A stretch of DNA of 64,000 bases from Numida meleagris (lineage: Eukaryota > Chordata > Aves > Galliformes > Numididae): assembly GCF_002078875.1 (NCBI RefSeq), contig NC_034409.1, positions 105,505,250 through 105,569,249 of the forward strand. Direction: 5' to 3'. The stretch's first letter is position 1; each line of letters opens with the position of its first letter. Position numbers and translations under genes: made by a program. A model generated the notes under the pieces. That model had not been told where the DNA came from and ran no database searches. It saw nothing but the letters and a program-made list of their open reading frames with translations. Below are positions 24,801 to 39,047 of the stretch, piece after piece.

Positions 24801-27800
24801 AATGACAAAACAGTATGAATTCAACATCCCTCTGTTTGCTTTTAATCAGGTATTACAAATAGTAAATGTATTAGTGAACAAAGCCACTGGTGTTAAGGTC
24901 CAAATGTTGATGCAATTGCATATCTGACAGATACTTTCAGATACCATACAAAAATGGAGGAAGTATTTAACAGTGATTGTCATGTACATAAATTAGTTGC
25001 AAGTTGGAAAGAAAGTTATAGAACAAGCAGATTACTTTGTGTACCTTGTAAACTTCATTTTTGCTAAGCATTCTGTCATGTTTGAAAATAAAAAAATACT
25101 GCATTAACAAGTCATATTTAGTATAAAATAGCATGTATTTAGACAGTGCATAAACCATATGACTTTGTGAACTGAACAACATTATCAAGAACAGTAGATA
25201 ATCAGGCACCAAAAGGCTGATGTTGAAACAACAGCAAGTGTAAAGTGAAATCATTTGAAGACAAATGAAGAAACTGGAAGGAGGGCAGGAGGTGAAATCA
25301 AGGCATGGGAACAGCTAAACCTGAAAAGATTATGACGGTGGGAATATTGCAAAAATCAAACAGATAACAGAATGTCAGAGATAGTAATGCAAATGAAACC
25401 AAGGTCAGTTAACCAAGAAATAGACTGAATGGGCTGCTCTGAATAGGTTCAGATAAGTGGCCTGGCACCTTATGCAGGGATGTACTCAAACTGGACGCAA
25501 TGGAGGAACCATCAGCAGTGCTGTTCAGTTCCTGGTGTCTGTAGAGAGCCTGGGAGATGGCAAAAAAGAAGATTTAAAGAAACTTCAAGAAATAATCCCA
25601 GGCTTTCTGAAAAAATTAAGGCTTCAGTGTAGCTTTTCTTTGGTCTTCTGTACAATAATGGCTATGTTTTACTGAAGCCATTCTGTTTGCTGCTACAAAG
25701 TCTGTTTCAGATTTTCATGCAGCTTGTGCCTTGAAATCTGGTTGAAATCCCTGTAAGAACAATTCACAGAAAATGAATATTAGAATATCAATGGACTACT
25801 CATCAGTGTTAAAAGATCATGTTGCAATGAAATTTTCTCTGCCTGCAACTTAGCACCAAATAAAGCTGAAGCATGCTCATAGAATAGACCTTCTGAAACA
25901 GATATATTTGCACTCCCAGAGACCTTTGGACAGCTCTAGATTTTATTGTGGCCTATAGGGAGACTGGCTTTTCCTGTCTGTACAGTAATTTTCAGACATA
26001 TTTTCCATGAACGATAAAATCAGGAGAATGTGTGGGGCTAGATGAGGCCACCTGGGTGCTATGTCTTAATAGCAGATGTGGGATTTTGTTTCGGAATTGT
26101 GTTTGATTTTGAGTGGTGCTGATCATCTCTGTTCTCATGCATAATCTGTGGTCTGTAAAGGCCTAAGATAGCATTTTCAAGCATGGGTGCCAATAGTTCA
26201 GCATCAATATCCATAGTGTAAGGCTCCTACAAATAGTTTGCTTCTGCGAAATGCACTTGTCACCAACCTACCTAACCTTCTAGTAAACCATTTAACTTAC
26301 GGCAACGAGTGGTAATGCACATCATTTTACTTTTGAACAAGGTGCTTGCAAAAAGCAAAAATCTCACACAGGAGACATTGAATGTAACAAAATAGATCAT
26401 TTCTTGTCCTGTTGCTTGTTACAGTGCTGTGTCTTGAAGACCCTACTTAACACTACTTGTCAATATTTGGCTCTGCAACAGAGAGTTCCTGAGGACTAAA
26501 ACTTTATGATATGAATAGAGAAGTGTCAATAATTCACATTAAAAGATGCATTTACTTATTGCAGTATCTCCCAGTTTGATCTCTCCTGTCATTACCTGCT
26601 GCCATTTGCAAGCCTAAACAGCCAAAACCTGCGAACATTAAAACAAGGATTGTTTTCCATGCTTTTAATTTTCTGCCTTACATGATGGATGGTAGTATTT
26701 ATTATAGCTCAGAGGAACAAAGCAGTTGCTATACAATTTGCCCCAGGGAAGCTGTCCTGACAACAGCCGAAAAATAATAGCCGTGGTCCCTGAAAAGATT
26801 TTGCTCAGACTTTCTGAAAGAATTCACCTTTGGGGCAGGGAGCAAGCATGGAAAAATGCAGCCCAAAAGGTCAGCATTTTGCAACACTTATGGCATATGA
26901 AAATAGGAGGCTACAGTGGAAACTGTGGTGCAATCACAGTGACAGTGGATGCAGCCACCATCCCTGTGCCATCTTCTTTTCATGAAGCAACCATTTTCTG
27001 CCCCTGTAACATCATGAATTATATTTTACTTGCTCTCAAAGCTGAATTGAGTAGGTATATGATAACAACTCTGCTTTCTACAAAATTTGATCTTAAGTCT
27101 GTTTAGCACTGCTCAGTCAAATGTTTGCACTTTGCTCTCAGAAAACCACTCTCATAATCTTTTTGTACTAGAGATGCCATGATCTATACTGCAGACAGTA
27201 AGCCTGATGATAGTCTTTGTACATATGGCCTATACCTCAGACTCTGTACCCTCCCATTTATTACCTTCTTTTTGTGCGTATTCAGTAGTGTCATAGGTTC
27301 TGTCAGTCTCAGTAGTTGTCTATGGGCTCAGTTCATAATCCTCTTTGATAAAGTTTGGCAAAAGTACATGCGTCAGTTAATTTCAATTGTCCAGAAGTTA
27401 TTTTCCATGAAGACACATTTAAAATACACAAAAGTTCTCATTTAATTTGGTCTGCCTTTTTCATGCTGTTTCCTGAGAGGCCGCCTAGTCTGGGCATCTG
27501 AAGCTGGTAATAGTAATGCCATATTTTTGTCCCAGATGGTTACAGGCTTTCACAGCTCAAAGAAATTCAGCAAGAGAAAGTCCAGAGTGAGTATTCTCAC
27601 AGGACCTTTCATGCTGCTCATGAAAATAAAATTCAAAGAGAAAAAAAGAATCCATTATTTCTCAAGCTGCTCCAAAGTGGAGTTCTGTTTAAACAACATC
27701 GAGTTTCAAAGGTGGTGAAAAGACTAACTTAGCTGCTGCATTCTAACCTAGGCTGTCAATGTTAAGAAATGTGTTTGAGAATTAGAAGAGAATTCATAGA

Positions 27801-30800
27801 ACTCATCCTTGGGGTTCAGTGACCCGAAGTATCTGAAATCAGACTGGGAGAGATTTCCCTTCCCCTTTCTGTCAAGCGTGTTGTTGAAGATATATGATGA
27901 GACAGTGCCATGAGATATCAGACATTAGTTTTTCTTTGAGTGCCTATTGAAAACACATCAATAAATGAACGAATCCAATGGCTGAAAAGCTTGAGTTTTC
28001 CAACATTTCCCAGAAGGATTTCTCGTCATCAGAATGGCTCTAATTGTAACAACTGAAATTCATACACCCCAGAATCATGGTTTGAGGAGAAGCCACAGGA
28101 ACTCCAGGGGGCTGACCATTATGGATGATGTAGAGGAAAATGTTAGATTAGTTTTTTCCCTTACTAGTGGTTCAAAGGTTCAAAGGTTCAAAGGTGGTTC
28201 AAAGGTTCTCACCACTGACTGCTTTCAGCCCTGTTTCTCCCAGAATCCTCTGGAGCAACAGTTCTGGACCATAACCATTGGCCATCTCTTTACACCAGAA
28301 ATCCTGCTTGTAGCTGAGAATGATTTTCAGAATTGAGTGCTACAGCACTCAACACAGAACATACTTCTCCATGACTAAGGATTTGATCCTACTGCAATGA
28401 AACAAATATTAGAACTGTAACTTAAGTGACCTGGAGAGCTGTCTGCTCTTCCTCCTATGAGAAGGAGCATGAAAGTGGTACGGGAAGCATCTTTGCCTGC
28501 TGAGGTGCTACCAGCAATGTGAGAAAATCATTCCCACAGAGAGATTTATGTGTCCTGCTGGCTCGTGATGCAGCAAACCGAACATGCACCCACCACAGTC
28601 TCAGAAAACAAAGACATGTGGCTGGGTTCCAGGAATTTGAGGTGAATTTCAGCTGCTCCAGACATCTTGACCAGATTGGAGGAAAAAATCCCTTTTGGAT
28701 CTGAAGCCCATTTTCATTTTCACTCTGGTGTGGAAAGTCAGTTTGAATTTGAATTCTTGCTTATGAATCTGTCCCATCTCTGGGCTAGAACCAAAACCAG
28801 AGGAGGCTCATTTCCAGTGTCAAGGAAAATGAAGCCAAAAGTGCATGGGAATGAATGACTTTTCTCAGGGTGGTGTTCCCTCTCTAGAGCTTCCTGACAC
28901 TTGGTCATCCATTTAAAATCTTGGGCAGTAACATATCAATACTTCTGTCGTCAAGAAGCAACACCACTGGGCAGGACCTTAAAAGTGGAAGATCAGGTTC
29001 ACTATCCGAGACCGTCTATCCCTACACAGGCGATAGCCTTCATGAGGCTCTGAAACTCTGGGCCAGTCAGATGAAGAATACTTTCTCTAATGCGAAAAGA
29101 TAAGACACATTTCAGCAATTGCTCTGTTCATGAAGCCAAGTTATTTGAGCTGAAGATGAAGCTTTTGAAAGCACTAACTGCTGTGGCAACATGACTTCCA
29201 AGAAGGTCACTGCTTGCTTCATTGAGAACAGAAGTGGGCCCTTCTCAGCCAGATCCTTCCGTGTGAAGCTCGTCAAGTGGAATAAAATCCCGTTCCAATT
29301 ATGTGCTTTTCATGTGCTTAAATTTCCCTTAGGAACAAGACTGTCAGCCACAACCTCTCCTAATGCAAAGAACATATGGTGGAGGGCTTGTACACAAACC
29401 ACTGCTTCAAACTGTAGCAGGCTAGGTAATGCACTGTGAATTCCGTGCTGCTGCCACTGTTGCAATGTCAATACAGAGGTGACAAAAGAAAGAAGACGGA
29501 AAAATGTGCATCAAGGATCCTAACAGTGCACATGTGCAGTGAGAGCATGGTTACTGATTTCCTTGGAGTGGGAAACTTCAAGTGTCCATTTGTACATACA
29601 TGCTTAGAGAATCACATTTCCTAAAGCACCTAAGTTTTAACTAATTTCAGATGAATGTGTGTAATGGGTCCTGTTTTATCAAGAACTCTGACAATAAGGA
29701 ACAGATGAATGTTTTGATTCACAGTTCCCTTAGTTACAAGTGAATACTCTAATTCACAGAAGAAAAATATAAAAAATAGGGGACTATTTTAAAACAATTA
29801 AAGAAAACACATGGTAAAGAAAATGCAAACTTGCAGAAAGGTTTCTCTGTGTTTAACAAGATCCAGCTTTGGCTTAAATACTTTTGATGTCTTGTGTTCA
29901 AGTGTTCTGGTTTGAAAAGTATATTTTTCTATCTCCATATAAGAAAGTCAGTAAAACTTTAGCTGTAGGGGATCTTCTAAAAAGGCTATGAGTAGGAAAA
30001 TAAATTTTATGTTAGTTTCTTACTTTTTAATTAAATTCTCTCATGTGCACAGCAATGTGCTTTTTTTTTAAAAAAAAAAAAAAAAGAAACATTTTTAGCA
30101 GTAGTAGTTTTAATCCTGGAGGTGTCTCATACTGAATTGCTAGGTATAATTCAAATAATGCTTGAGAAAATGGTATGTGGTCTTAGTTCTGCATCATGTG
30201 TTACATTTTGTTAGCAGTACATGAATAGTTTCTCTTGCATTGATTTTATAGTATTTGCGTGCAAATCAAGACACATTTACAGTAATGAGCCCATAGACAA
30301 TTTAGGCAGTATTCCTAGTGGCTTTTCTACACTTCTATTAACTGAAGGCCTCGGTATTATTGATGCAATTTTTCAAAAGCCTGTAATAAAAATAGAAAAA
30401 AATATCTTGTGTAGATTAAGGTGGAAAGCCAGCTGGTACATGCAGAAAACATTAAGTTCCAACAGTTTAATACTGAAACACAAAAGTAGTGTTTCGGCTG
30501 CTGAACTGAAATTGCTGCAGAATGTGAAGCACTGAGGATCATGGCAGGGTGCTTCTGGCCTGGAGCCAGCAGAACTGAACACTTTACCAAATTGTTTTGA
30601 TTCTGAGGGTGCACTAAAAATAAATGTGCTATTACAAGAGGTAAATTTTTGTGCTTTTCCTCCCCTTTTATAAATAATGAAAAAAATCTTTATTTGTCGC
30701 AAAATGACTGTAATATTTGTTTTGAAACACTACTGCCAGTGTTACAGAGGGAGTCTGAATCTGGGGGGACTGCATAGGCAACAGCACTAGGCACCCGTGT

Positions 30801-33640
30801 GATTTCTCTGGGAGCTGTGATCCTCAGTGCTTTTGACGATCTGAGCTAGGGACACAAGGGTGAGCTTTACATGAATATTTAAGTGCATAAAATTACAAAG
30901 AGATGTTTAATGGTTCTTAGGTGACATGTAGGCTCAAGACATCTTGATCTTATTTCGTGCAAGGCCCATTTCTAGTTTGCTGTCTGGTTTTCTCTCTTTA
31001 TATGCTGTGCGTAATGGTTTTTAGCTCATGAATTTGGGGTTTACAGGAACAGCGTATTTTGTAGTGTCTTGATCCTGAGATGAACAGATAGGACTCGGAG
31101 TGTCACTATGGCTCTTTCCCTTCCTGGTGTGCACATCCATATGAGCTGAGAACACAGAACAACTGAGGAGGCCAAAGCACTTTTTCAGTAAAAGAACTGA
31201 GTTTTGGATTCAAGATAAGTTGGAGGTACAGGTCTGATATGTAGGACTAACTTTTTCTACCACGGTATAGTTTTTTGTCTCTTTAACTAACTGTACTATT
31301 TTCCAAGCTCCATACAATCTACTTTGTACATAAGAGGTGAAAATACCCTGAGCCAAGCCTCTTACCATCACGGGACTTCCCGTTCAGCTTTCTGATTGGA
31401 GATGTTTGGATAAGTATTTAAACATATCTGTTCCAAACTTTCAAACTCTTACCTCTTGCTGCTATAAGGAGACAGGTTTATGAGCTCTAGTATAGAAGTA
31501 AAACTTTAAAAATAGCGTGTGAGTTTACAAATTTTGAAGAGCATGAACTAACAAATTAGCTTGTCCAGGGAATTAGCCCACCTCAGCAGCAATGTGGGAA
31601 CAATTCAGGAGCATGTGATCACTCACTGGGAAATGATGCTTGTTTAAGATTGTTACTAATAAAGGAGCAACAAGAGCTGAACACAGACAGCTATTGCCAG
31701 GCAGCTGAGATGAGGAAACCCACGTCCTGTTATTCCTCATCCCTTCTGAATATGCACTGAGTAATAGACAGCACAGTGAAAGCAGAGGGAAAGTGCGGAA
31801 TGAGAAAAGCTGGATGATCATTTTGTCTGGCCACAAGCCATGAGATCAACTCAGCCATCTCTTGAAACCTCTCTGTAGCTTTGTGGGAGAGAGGTTTTGT
31901 CCTTGTCATTTCCTACTAAGAGCTCTGATCACCCATGTGCTCTCTGCTAAATGGATGGATGAAAACATTCAAATAAAGGTATATAAATTTTCAACTAAAA
32001 TGTGCAAAGTTGAGAAATGACCATACAACTTAAATTCCATCCTTCTGTCCCATTGATCTATCTTCCAGAATGTGACAGGGATCCACCGCATATTAGCAAA
32101 ACAGCACAGTAATTAAAAACTGGACTGTAGTGTGTTCGCACAAAGTGTGAAATGCCTCATTCTTTCCCAGTACAACCCTCTCCTAATGACCCTCTACTGC
32201 ACATGATTTCACAGGCTGCTTGTTGCCAGGGATGCTGATTTGGAGGATGTGTGGGACTAGTATATTAGTGTATTCATATTTGGCTATGATTTGGGCAGTT
32301 TCCCAAACTTAAACAGAAGAAAGAAAAGGAAAGTTGGGAGTTTTAACATTGTATAATTCAGTTACAATTAAACATAATTTCACTGAATAGTGAAAAAGAG
32401 TTTCTAGTATAGGTGCTTCATCCCATGACATTTTAGAGGGCTCTGCAAATAGAAGAGACTATCTGAAAACAGAAAAATCCATTCACAAACATTTATTTTA
32501 TAATGAAAACTGATAGGAGCTGTTGCTGTCTCCCTCATAGTAAATATAGAGAAAGAGATACCAGTGTAACAGGTTCATGGACTTGGGGAACAATCCAAGT
32601 CGTGTGAAATTCCTCAGTCTCTGGCAAAGGAAGAAAAAAATCTCATCTAACTGTTGTCCTTTTAAATGCAAAACAGCTGCTGCCTACTGGCACTGCCTGA
32701 ATGCTTACATACTTGACCACATGACAGCAGAATTCCATCCTTTAGTTTCCTATGGTTGCATATCATGACATTAATAATGGCTGTTAATGAATTTAAATGT
32801 CTGATTATCAATATTGCTGAGGAAAGGAGAGATTTTACTTTTGCTAATGTACAGAATTGCACAGAATCTTGCTAGTAAACTATTCACCCTGTGCTGATTT
32901 CCTTTCCCCTGAGCAAAAGGGAGTGAAGGCAACCCGGCATCATTGTGCCGTGGGATGGCTCTGCAGGTGATGCTGTTGTACTGTGTTGGACACGCTTATT
33001 GAGATACGTAGTTCTTGGAAGAATTACCTCTGGGAATATAGACACAGAAGAAAGATATCCGAGGACAACCACATTAGTCCTTCTAGTGCTGCACTGCCTT
33101 CCCTTTCACTGCTGCTCTTTTCATTCCGTTCTGGAAATCCTATCGAACACCGGTATGGTACTAATGGCAGTTTACGGGCTCTGTGGACAGCAAGCACTCA
33201 CACCTCTTCCTCATTCTGCTTAAGGTGCCCAACTTTCCCCTAATCTAATCGGCACTATCTGTGTTTTCTTCCATCTGCTTTTATTTGAGCAGAAAGGCAC
33301 TGAAGCCAACCCAGAATTAATCATCAAAGAGGAAGAGTGTCATGGTTAAACAGATTGGAAACTTTGGTGGTCAGGGATTTTAGCTGTATCTGTGGCTGCT
33401 ACAGCTCACTGCATTACAACTCTGGTACAAATGTATTTCAGATGAGTTTCAACCTCCCTTTTGCCAACAGGAAAATGGTAATCAATAACGTTGACTTTTA
33501 ATTCTTCTTGCTCTTAGCATTATACAACCACTTGCAATCTTATTTATTTAGGCAATAAGGCCTTTAAGGGACTTTGATCAGCTTGGCTAAAGTTTCTTCA
33601 AAGATTAACTGACGTTCTTTAAAAGTACATCAGTTTCCTC
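18836..33640. other. Long intergenic stretch, no gene seen
   Basis: About 14.8 kb without a recognisable coding exon, RNA gene or large repeat. Small items: an eight-base tandem repeat at 28169-28207 and an A tract at 30070-30085. The longest frames (23881-24243 minus, 120 codons; 26726-27106 plus, 126 codons) have no domain, signal peptide or family likeness that I can see. Conserved regulatory DNA could be present but cannot be detected from one sequence. Confidence 0.5.
28169..28207 (+). repeat. GGTTCAAA tandem repeat
   Basis: Four units of ggttcaaa, with a three-base interruption (ggt) before the last one. Confidence 0.85.
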
Positions 33641-33690
33641 TTAAGCAGGTATTTACTTACCACGTAACTGGGTGTCGAGTGCTGTGTAGT

Positions 33691-34041
33691 TATAAAGTTT
33701 GCCGGGCTCAGCTGTAGATTTCCTTAAGACATACTGCTGACATCACTGAGTCTCCTCTCAGACTTTTTTTTCTCTCTCTTTCCCCCTCCCTCCCTCTCCT
33801 CCCTCTCTCTCTCCAGTCTCTTTATTCAGGTAATTTCAACTCAGACTTATTCCAACTTGTTTTTGACTGACAGTGAGGGAAGGGAGACTCTGATGGTGTT
33901 TTGTTTTGTTTTGTTTTAATTTTTTTTCAGCCGTACACACATGCTTTATTGAAAAGACATTCAACCTTTTATAAAAAAGATTGTTTGACTTGTCATGACG
34001 ATAACATCTAGTAAGGAATCTGAACATTGCTCTTTTACAGG
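33691..34041 (+). promoter_or_regulatory. Candidate distal KCNJ15 promoter and first exon
   Basis: TATAAAG at 33691-33697 would place a start near 33715-33725. A 52-nt uninterrupted pyrimidine tract follows (33763-33814), then two possible splice donors: tcag/gtaatt at 33829/33830 and a consensus acag/gtaaga at 34040/34041. The stretch has no long open frame, which fits a non-coding leader exon. It lies about 22 kb upstream of the KCNJ15 coding exon on the same strand. The signals are short and could occur by chance; assignment to KCNJ15 is inference from position only. Confidence 0.2.
33763..33814 (+). repeat. 52-nt pure pyrimidine tract
   Basis: Only C and T for 52 bases, mostly CT and CCT units. 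Such tracts can form triplex DNA and are frequent near avian promoters and splice acceptors. Here it sits within the candidate distal KCNJ15 first exon. Confidence 0.9.
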
Positions 34042-35705
34042 TAAGAGGTATTTGTCAAAAATGCATACATGCTTAACAGTACCTTGGATACTGTCTGGAA
34101 ATGAAATCTAATGAGTAGGTTATTTTCCTATTTCTTTCTTGTTTTGGTAATTTCAGGATTTAGAAACTGGCTGTAGAAGAAAAATCTGTTTATAAGTTTC
34201 TACCTTCTTGTGAACTTGGAGATACAGCAGTTTAGCAATGATACAGCAAAAGCTGTCTTGGTTTGGTCTTTCCACTAGTGCAAGTTCCTGAATGTAAGGT
34301 TTGCAATGTATGTGGCTGATATTTTTGTGTGTTGGGGAGGGGGGCTGGATCTAACTTTGTAAATATTTGCCTGCCAGATACTTTTTCTTAAAGAAATATA
34401 TAGCACTTTGGGGGCTCTTAAAAGAATGTCTTTCAGTCAGTTCTTCTCTCTTTTTCAGTGCAGAAATCAGTTTTAGTTAACATACTAGGAATACTTAGAA
34501 CTTTATCCAGTCCTCATTACCTGTCTGCATAAGAAAAGATTATGTAAGTTTTCTGTGGTAGCTACAAGGAATGTAAACATGTCTGAGTTGGAGAACATCA
34601 TGCATTTTCTTCCAAATTTTGCATGTCTTCACATTACTGCATTATTGTTTACAACAGGTTTGTCTTATCCTCAGTAATCAGAATCCGAGCCCATGCTGAA
34701 TACTCCCCTCTTCTTTAGTGTAGCTTGTTTTTGCCTCCTTTTTTATTTTCTCATAGGGATCATGCTTTGAAGAGATGCACAGATAAGTTCCTTTTGTCCC
34801 CATGATGTGCTGACTGCAAAAAGGAACAAAGCTGGTTTTCCTTTGTGAACCAGGAGTATCTACATTACTTTTCTACTAAACTTGTTTCCGCGCTTGCCTT
34901 TAGCTGTCCTGCAGTTAAAGGCATTGCTAGGGTCTTTCTGATTATGGTGTCTGAGTACCTATCTACCCAGCCTTTTGTCTGCATTCCCTGTGGTACTGTT
35001 AGCTGTGATTTCTTCTCTCAAAATTAGGAGGAAAAGGGGACAATTTGCTACTACAGAAATGTCTTATTTTTTTCCTATGTTGTAAAATGTCACTATGCTC
35101 TCTGCGCTCTCTAATAATCAGTTTATAGAAGGGGGGAAGCAAGCCTGGAATGTAACTTAGCGCAGCTGGTTATACAGTACAAGCTGGCATTGCTTTTGTA
35201 AAGCAGAATGTAGACGAGACCAAAAACTTCCCCAAGAATTTCATCCTTGTAAATGAGGCATGGCCTAGAGACAAAAACAGCAGCAGATGACTTGGGCTTC
35301 AGTCTTCCAGCATACATACAATAATACTTCAATCCTGTTACTTTTTTTAGAGTTTCAAATGAAAACAAATAGTTCATTTTTACCCTGGTTCCTCACGAAA
35401 TGAAACAAACAAGTCATCAACCCACAGCCCTGATCAGAGATGAAATTTCTGTTTGCCCAGATTTCACTAAAGCAGTCTGGAATATTATTCTCTCCTCCTC
35501 CAAAGACACATGGTTACATGGACAGGCTGTGTTCTTTGGGAACAGGTAGAAACCAAAGCTGCGAAGTACCAGATGGTACTCTTGTGAAGGGCCAAGAAAA
35601 ACAGAAACTTAACTGTTTTGCATGCTGAACCTCAGAACATTTTCAAATAAATTTTGATTCAGTTTGCTTCCAGGAAAACCAAAGCTAATTACAAGATGAT
35701 ATTTT

Positions 35706-35754
<49 letters not shown>

Positions 35755-38117
35755 TAAGGAGGGAAAAATTCTTTACCTTTGTTGGCTGTCCTGTGTGTAA
35801 AAACGTAAGAAAAAAAAAAATGTTGGCTGGAGCATCAAACAGTTAAAGTCAAACTTTTCAGTCCAAACAAATGCACTAAATGTTAAATGTCTGAAAGCTA
35901 CCTTCCTGCCAAACTGTTCCTAACCCCTTGGAATGAGACAACATTCATGACTTATCTGAATGAGTTACTACAGGCTTGAGGCTCATATAGCACTCAATGT
36001 ATTTTTTTCATTGACTTGGTAAATAGCTTGGCTTAAAGTGCATACATGCTCCTGGGAATAACAGGGTGCAGTTCAAACAGGAAGCTCTCTTCTATTGGCT
36101 GTACATGAATTATACCGCCTGCTCATTTTAAATCTGTCTAGCTTGAATGGTGTGAAATGCACGTGTATGGCAGCCAAAACCAGTGGATACATTACTAATT
36201 GGGCTGGAGGAAGGAACAAAAATGTCCAATAATAACCACAGCATCTTTCTCACCTCCTAAGTATGAAATTGTCTTTGCATGACTAGCACACTTTGAGGTT
36301 CATGGCAAGCTAGGGGTCATGCTTAGGCAGAAAAGTAACAAGAGACAACGTGAGCACTCTAAGTATTATCATCCTTTACTGGGCAAAACAAATACTTGAA
36401 CAGAAAGAGGGTACGTATATTTTGGGAAAAGATATATGCAGTCATTTTTACCTGAGGGGAGAAAAGTGGTAAATTCCATCTTCCAGTGGATCCCTTCACA
36501 AAACTTGTCTGTCTATGGTGAAAGGCTGAAATCAGACTGCTAGGGTACAGGTTGGACCCAGAATATATCTCAGGGAAGTACCATGGTGCTATGCAGAGTT
36601 CCTATGTCTGCTGAACACCATTGGAGATACTGGGAAGCCTTGCAAGCTTTTAGGCTCGAGAATCCCCTTGGCCTCCACACTCATGTGATCTGTTTTGCTT
36701 CATTGGTGTCAGTGGTCAGTGCCACTATCCTTTAATTTTTCAATGATTCATTTCAATCTAGACATTTTGTTACAAATTCCCTTCCCTCCCCACGTTGTGT
36801 CCGCTCAGGCATGGGCAAGGGCTGCCTTTCTGTTGCCTCCCAGGGTGGCTTCTGGATTAAAGATATCTTTATTCCACTCAATTCAAACTAGCCCCTGCAA
36901 TTTGACCTTCAGGCCATTCTGCATTTTAGCTGGCTCTTAAGGTGGAGGAGAAGTATAAAGCTTGGGAACAGAAGCTTTGTGCCTCTAAAAACCTCATTTG
37001 ACATCTCGTGGGTTTGTTTTTCTCATGGATATTGTCAGATAGAGTTGTCCATGCATAGGAAGACTAGATATGCCTCATTTTCTTCATAAATCAAAAGTGA
37101 TAAAGTAAAATAAGTATTAACAGGAATAATGGTATGGCCTGATTAGATTAATCTACATTGCTTTAACTGAGGTGATTCATTCTTGGTTAGATTGGAGCTT
37201 GCAGAATACCTCTCTAGTTGTACACTTTGAACTTTTCCTTATCTAAAATTGGCACTTTTGGATTGAGGCTATATGATAAACATGTTTGTCTGATGAATAA
37301 ATTACCGTAATCTGTAATGAAACAATATAGGAAATGGCATACATGCTTAGATGACTTCACAGGAATATTCTTAGTATGAACTGATCAAGAGAAAAGGGGA
37401 AAATTTCCCTTTTTCCTCCCCTGAATTACGCAGCCTGACCAAAAAAGAAAGATTTCAACAAGAGGTGTTTCTGTAATTTTCTGATCACTCATAACTTTCT
37501 AAGTGTTTCTTGTTTTCTGCCTAGTGATTATCCTACTCGAAGCTTCTTACCCTTTCTCCTGTCCTTACTCCCACTAATTCTTATGCCAGCTCTTCTCTTC
37601 TGAACCTCCGTCCTACCTTTCACCCAAGCAAACAGGCTTCAGTTTCCTGCAACCTTATCTAGCAATAGTGCTTCCTGAAAGTTTCCTTCCTTAAACACTC
37701 CAGCATCAACTTATCGACAGTCTTCTCTCTCCACAATAAACAGCCAAACCACAGCTAGTGCAGCAATGGATAAAAGGTGTGCTTTCTGTGACTTTCACAG
37801 TATTTGAGCAAGGCTGGTTTGTCTTCATTCACAAACTGAAGATTTATTAGCACATTTGAGGAGGCGTTTGATTGATACAGAACACTCAAAATTCTAATTT
37901 TCTTGGGCAAATGACAAAATATTCATGAACATGCAAAGCATATGATGGAAAAAAAATTAGTCTTTTAAGGCAGCATTTTATTTTATTACCCTCTTGGGAC
38001 TCGTTAACATGTACACTTAGTGGCATCGATGGTACATGGTGGTTGGTCTCTTGCCTGTTTCAGGCTTAATGATTTTAAATCACAACCTTTGTTTAGCTTA
38101 GACTGGGTAGAAAGGCA
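34042..38117. other. Non-coding, probable KCNJ15 upstream intron or intergenic
   Basis: No coding frame recognised. Contains the 42-base T tract at 35708-35749. If the candidate exon near 33.7-34.0 kb is real, this is intron. Confidence 0.45.
35708..35749 (+). repeat. Poly-T tract, 42 bases
   Basis: Uninterrupted run of 42 T. No retrocopy body is visible on the 5' side of the complementary poly-A, so it may be a simple mononucleotide expansion. Length is prone to sequencing error. Confidence 0.9.
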
Positions 38118-39047
38118 ATAGAATCACAGAATGGCTGAATTGGAAGGATCACTAAAGATCATCTACTTCTAACCTCCCTGCCATGGGCAGGGCTGCCCCC
38201 CACCAGCTCAGGCTGCGCAGGGCCCCATCCAACTTCGCCTTGAGCGCCTCAAGGGATGGGGTACCACAGCGTCTCTGGGCAGCCTGTGCCAGGGCCTCAC
38301 CACCCTCTGAGGAATGTATTTCTTCCTTATATCTAACCTAAATCTCCTCCCTTTTAGTTTAAAACCGTTCCGTCTTGTCCTACCACTATCCGCCTATGCA
38401 AAAAGTCAGGCCCTCTCCTGTTTATAAGCTCCCTTTAAGTACTGGAAAGTCTCAATGAGGTCTTCCTAGAGCCTCATCTAGACTGAACAAATCTGGCTCC
38501 CTCAGCCAGTCTTCACAGGAGGGTTGCTCCAGCCCTTTGATCATCTTCGTGGCCTCCTCTGAACCTGCTACAACAGATCTACATCCTTCTTGTGCTGGGG
38601 GCCCCAGTCCTGGACGCAGTACTCCAGATGGGGCCTAATGAGGGCAGAGCAGAGGGGAACAATCCCCTCTCTCTCCCTGCTTGCCATCCCTCTTGTGCAG
38701 TATACAGTTGACCTTCAAGGCTAAATGCACACTGCTGGACTGTATCAAGCCTTTTGTCCATCAGAACACTCAAGCCCTCTGCAGGGCTGCTCTCAAGTAG
38801 CTCTTCTCCCAGTCTGTACTCATGCCTGGGTTTGTTCTGCTCCAAATGCAGCACCTTGCACTTGGCCTTGTTGAACCTCATTAGGTTCTTGTGCGTGCAC
38901 TTTTCAAGCCTGTCCAAGTCCCTCTAGATGGCATCTCTTCCTTCTGTTGTAGCAACTGTTCTACTTAGCTTGGTGTCATCCATAAACCTCCTGTGGTGCA
39001 CTCAGTCCCACTGTTTATGTCTATAAAGACATCAAACAGTATTGATT
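38118..39047 (-). mobile_element. CR1 LINE, 5'-truncated
   Basis: Minus-strand CR1 from the end of the polymerase palm to the 3' terminus, which appears at 38120-38170 as aatagaatcacagaatggct. A frame at 38917-38579 carries the CR1 ORF2 segment [20 protein letters not shown], with the element otherwise broken by stops. It reads through the standard blocks near 38190-38340 (gcaggctgc-type and ctctgggcagcctgtgcc). About 0.93 kb is left. Confidence 0.9.

Noticed and set aside
26726..27106. 126-codon plus-strand open frame
   Set aside because: No domain, family likeness, signal peptide or splice context that I recognise; isolated in AT-rich intergenic sequence.
38579..38917. 112-codon minus-strand frame as a gene
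   Set aside because: It is CR1 ORF2 sequence inside a truncated, broken element.
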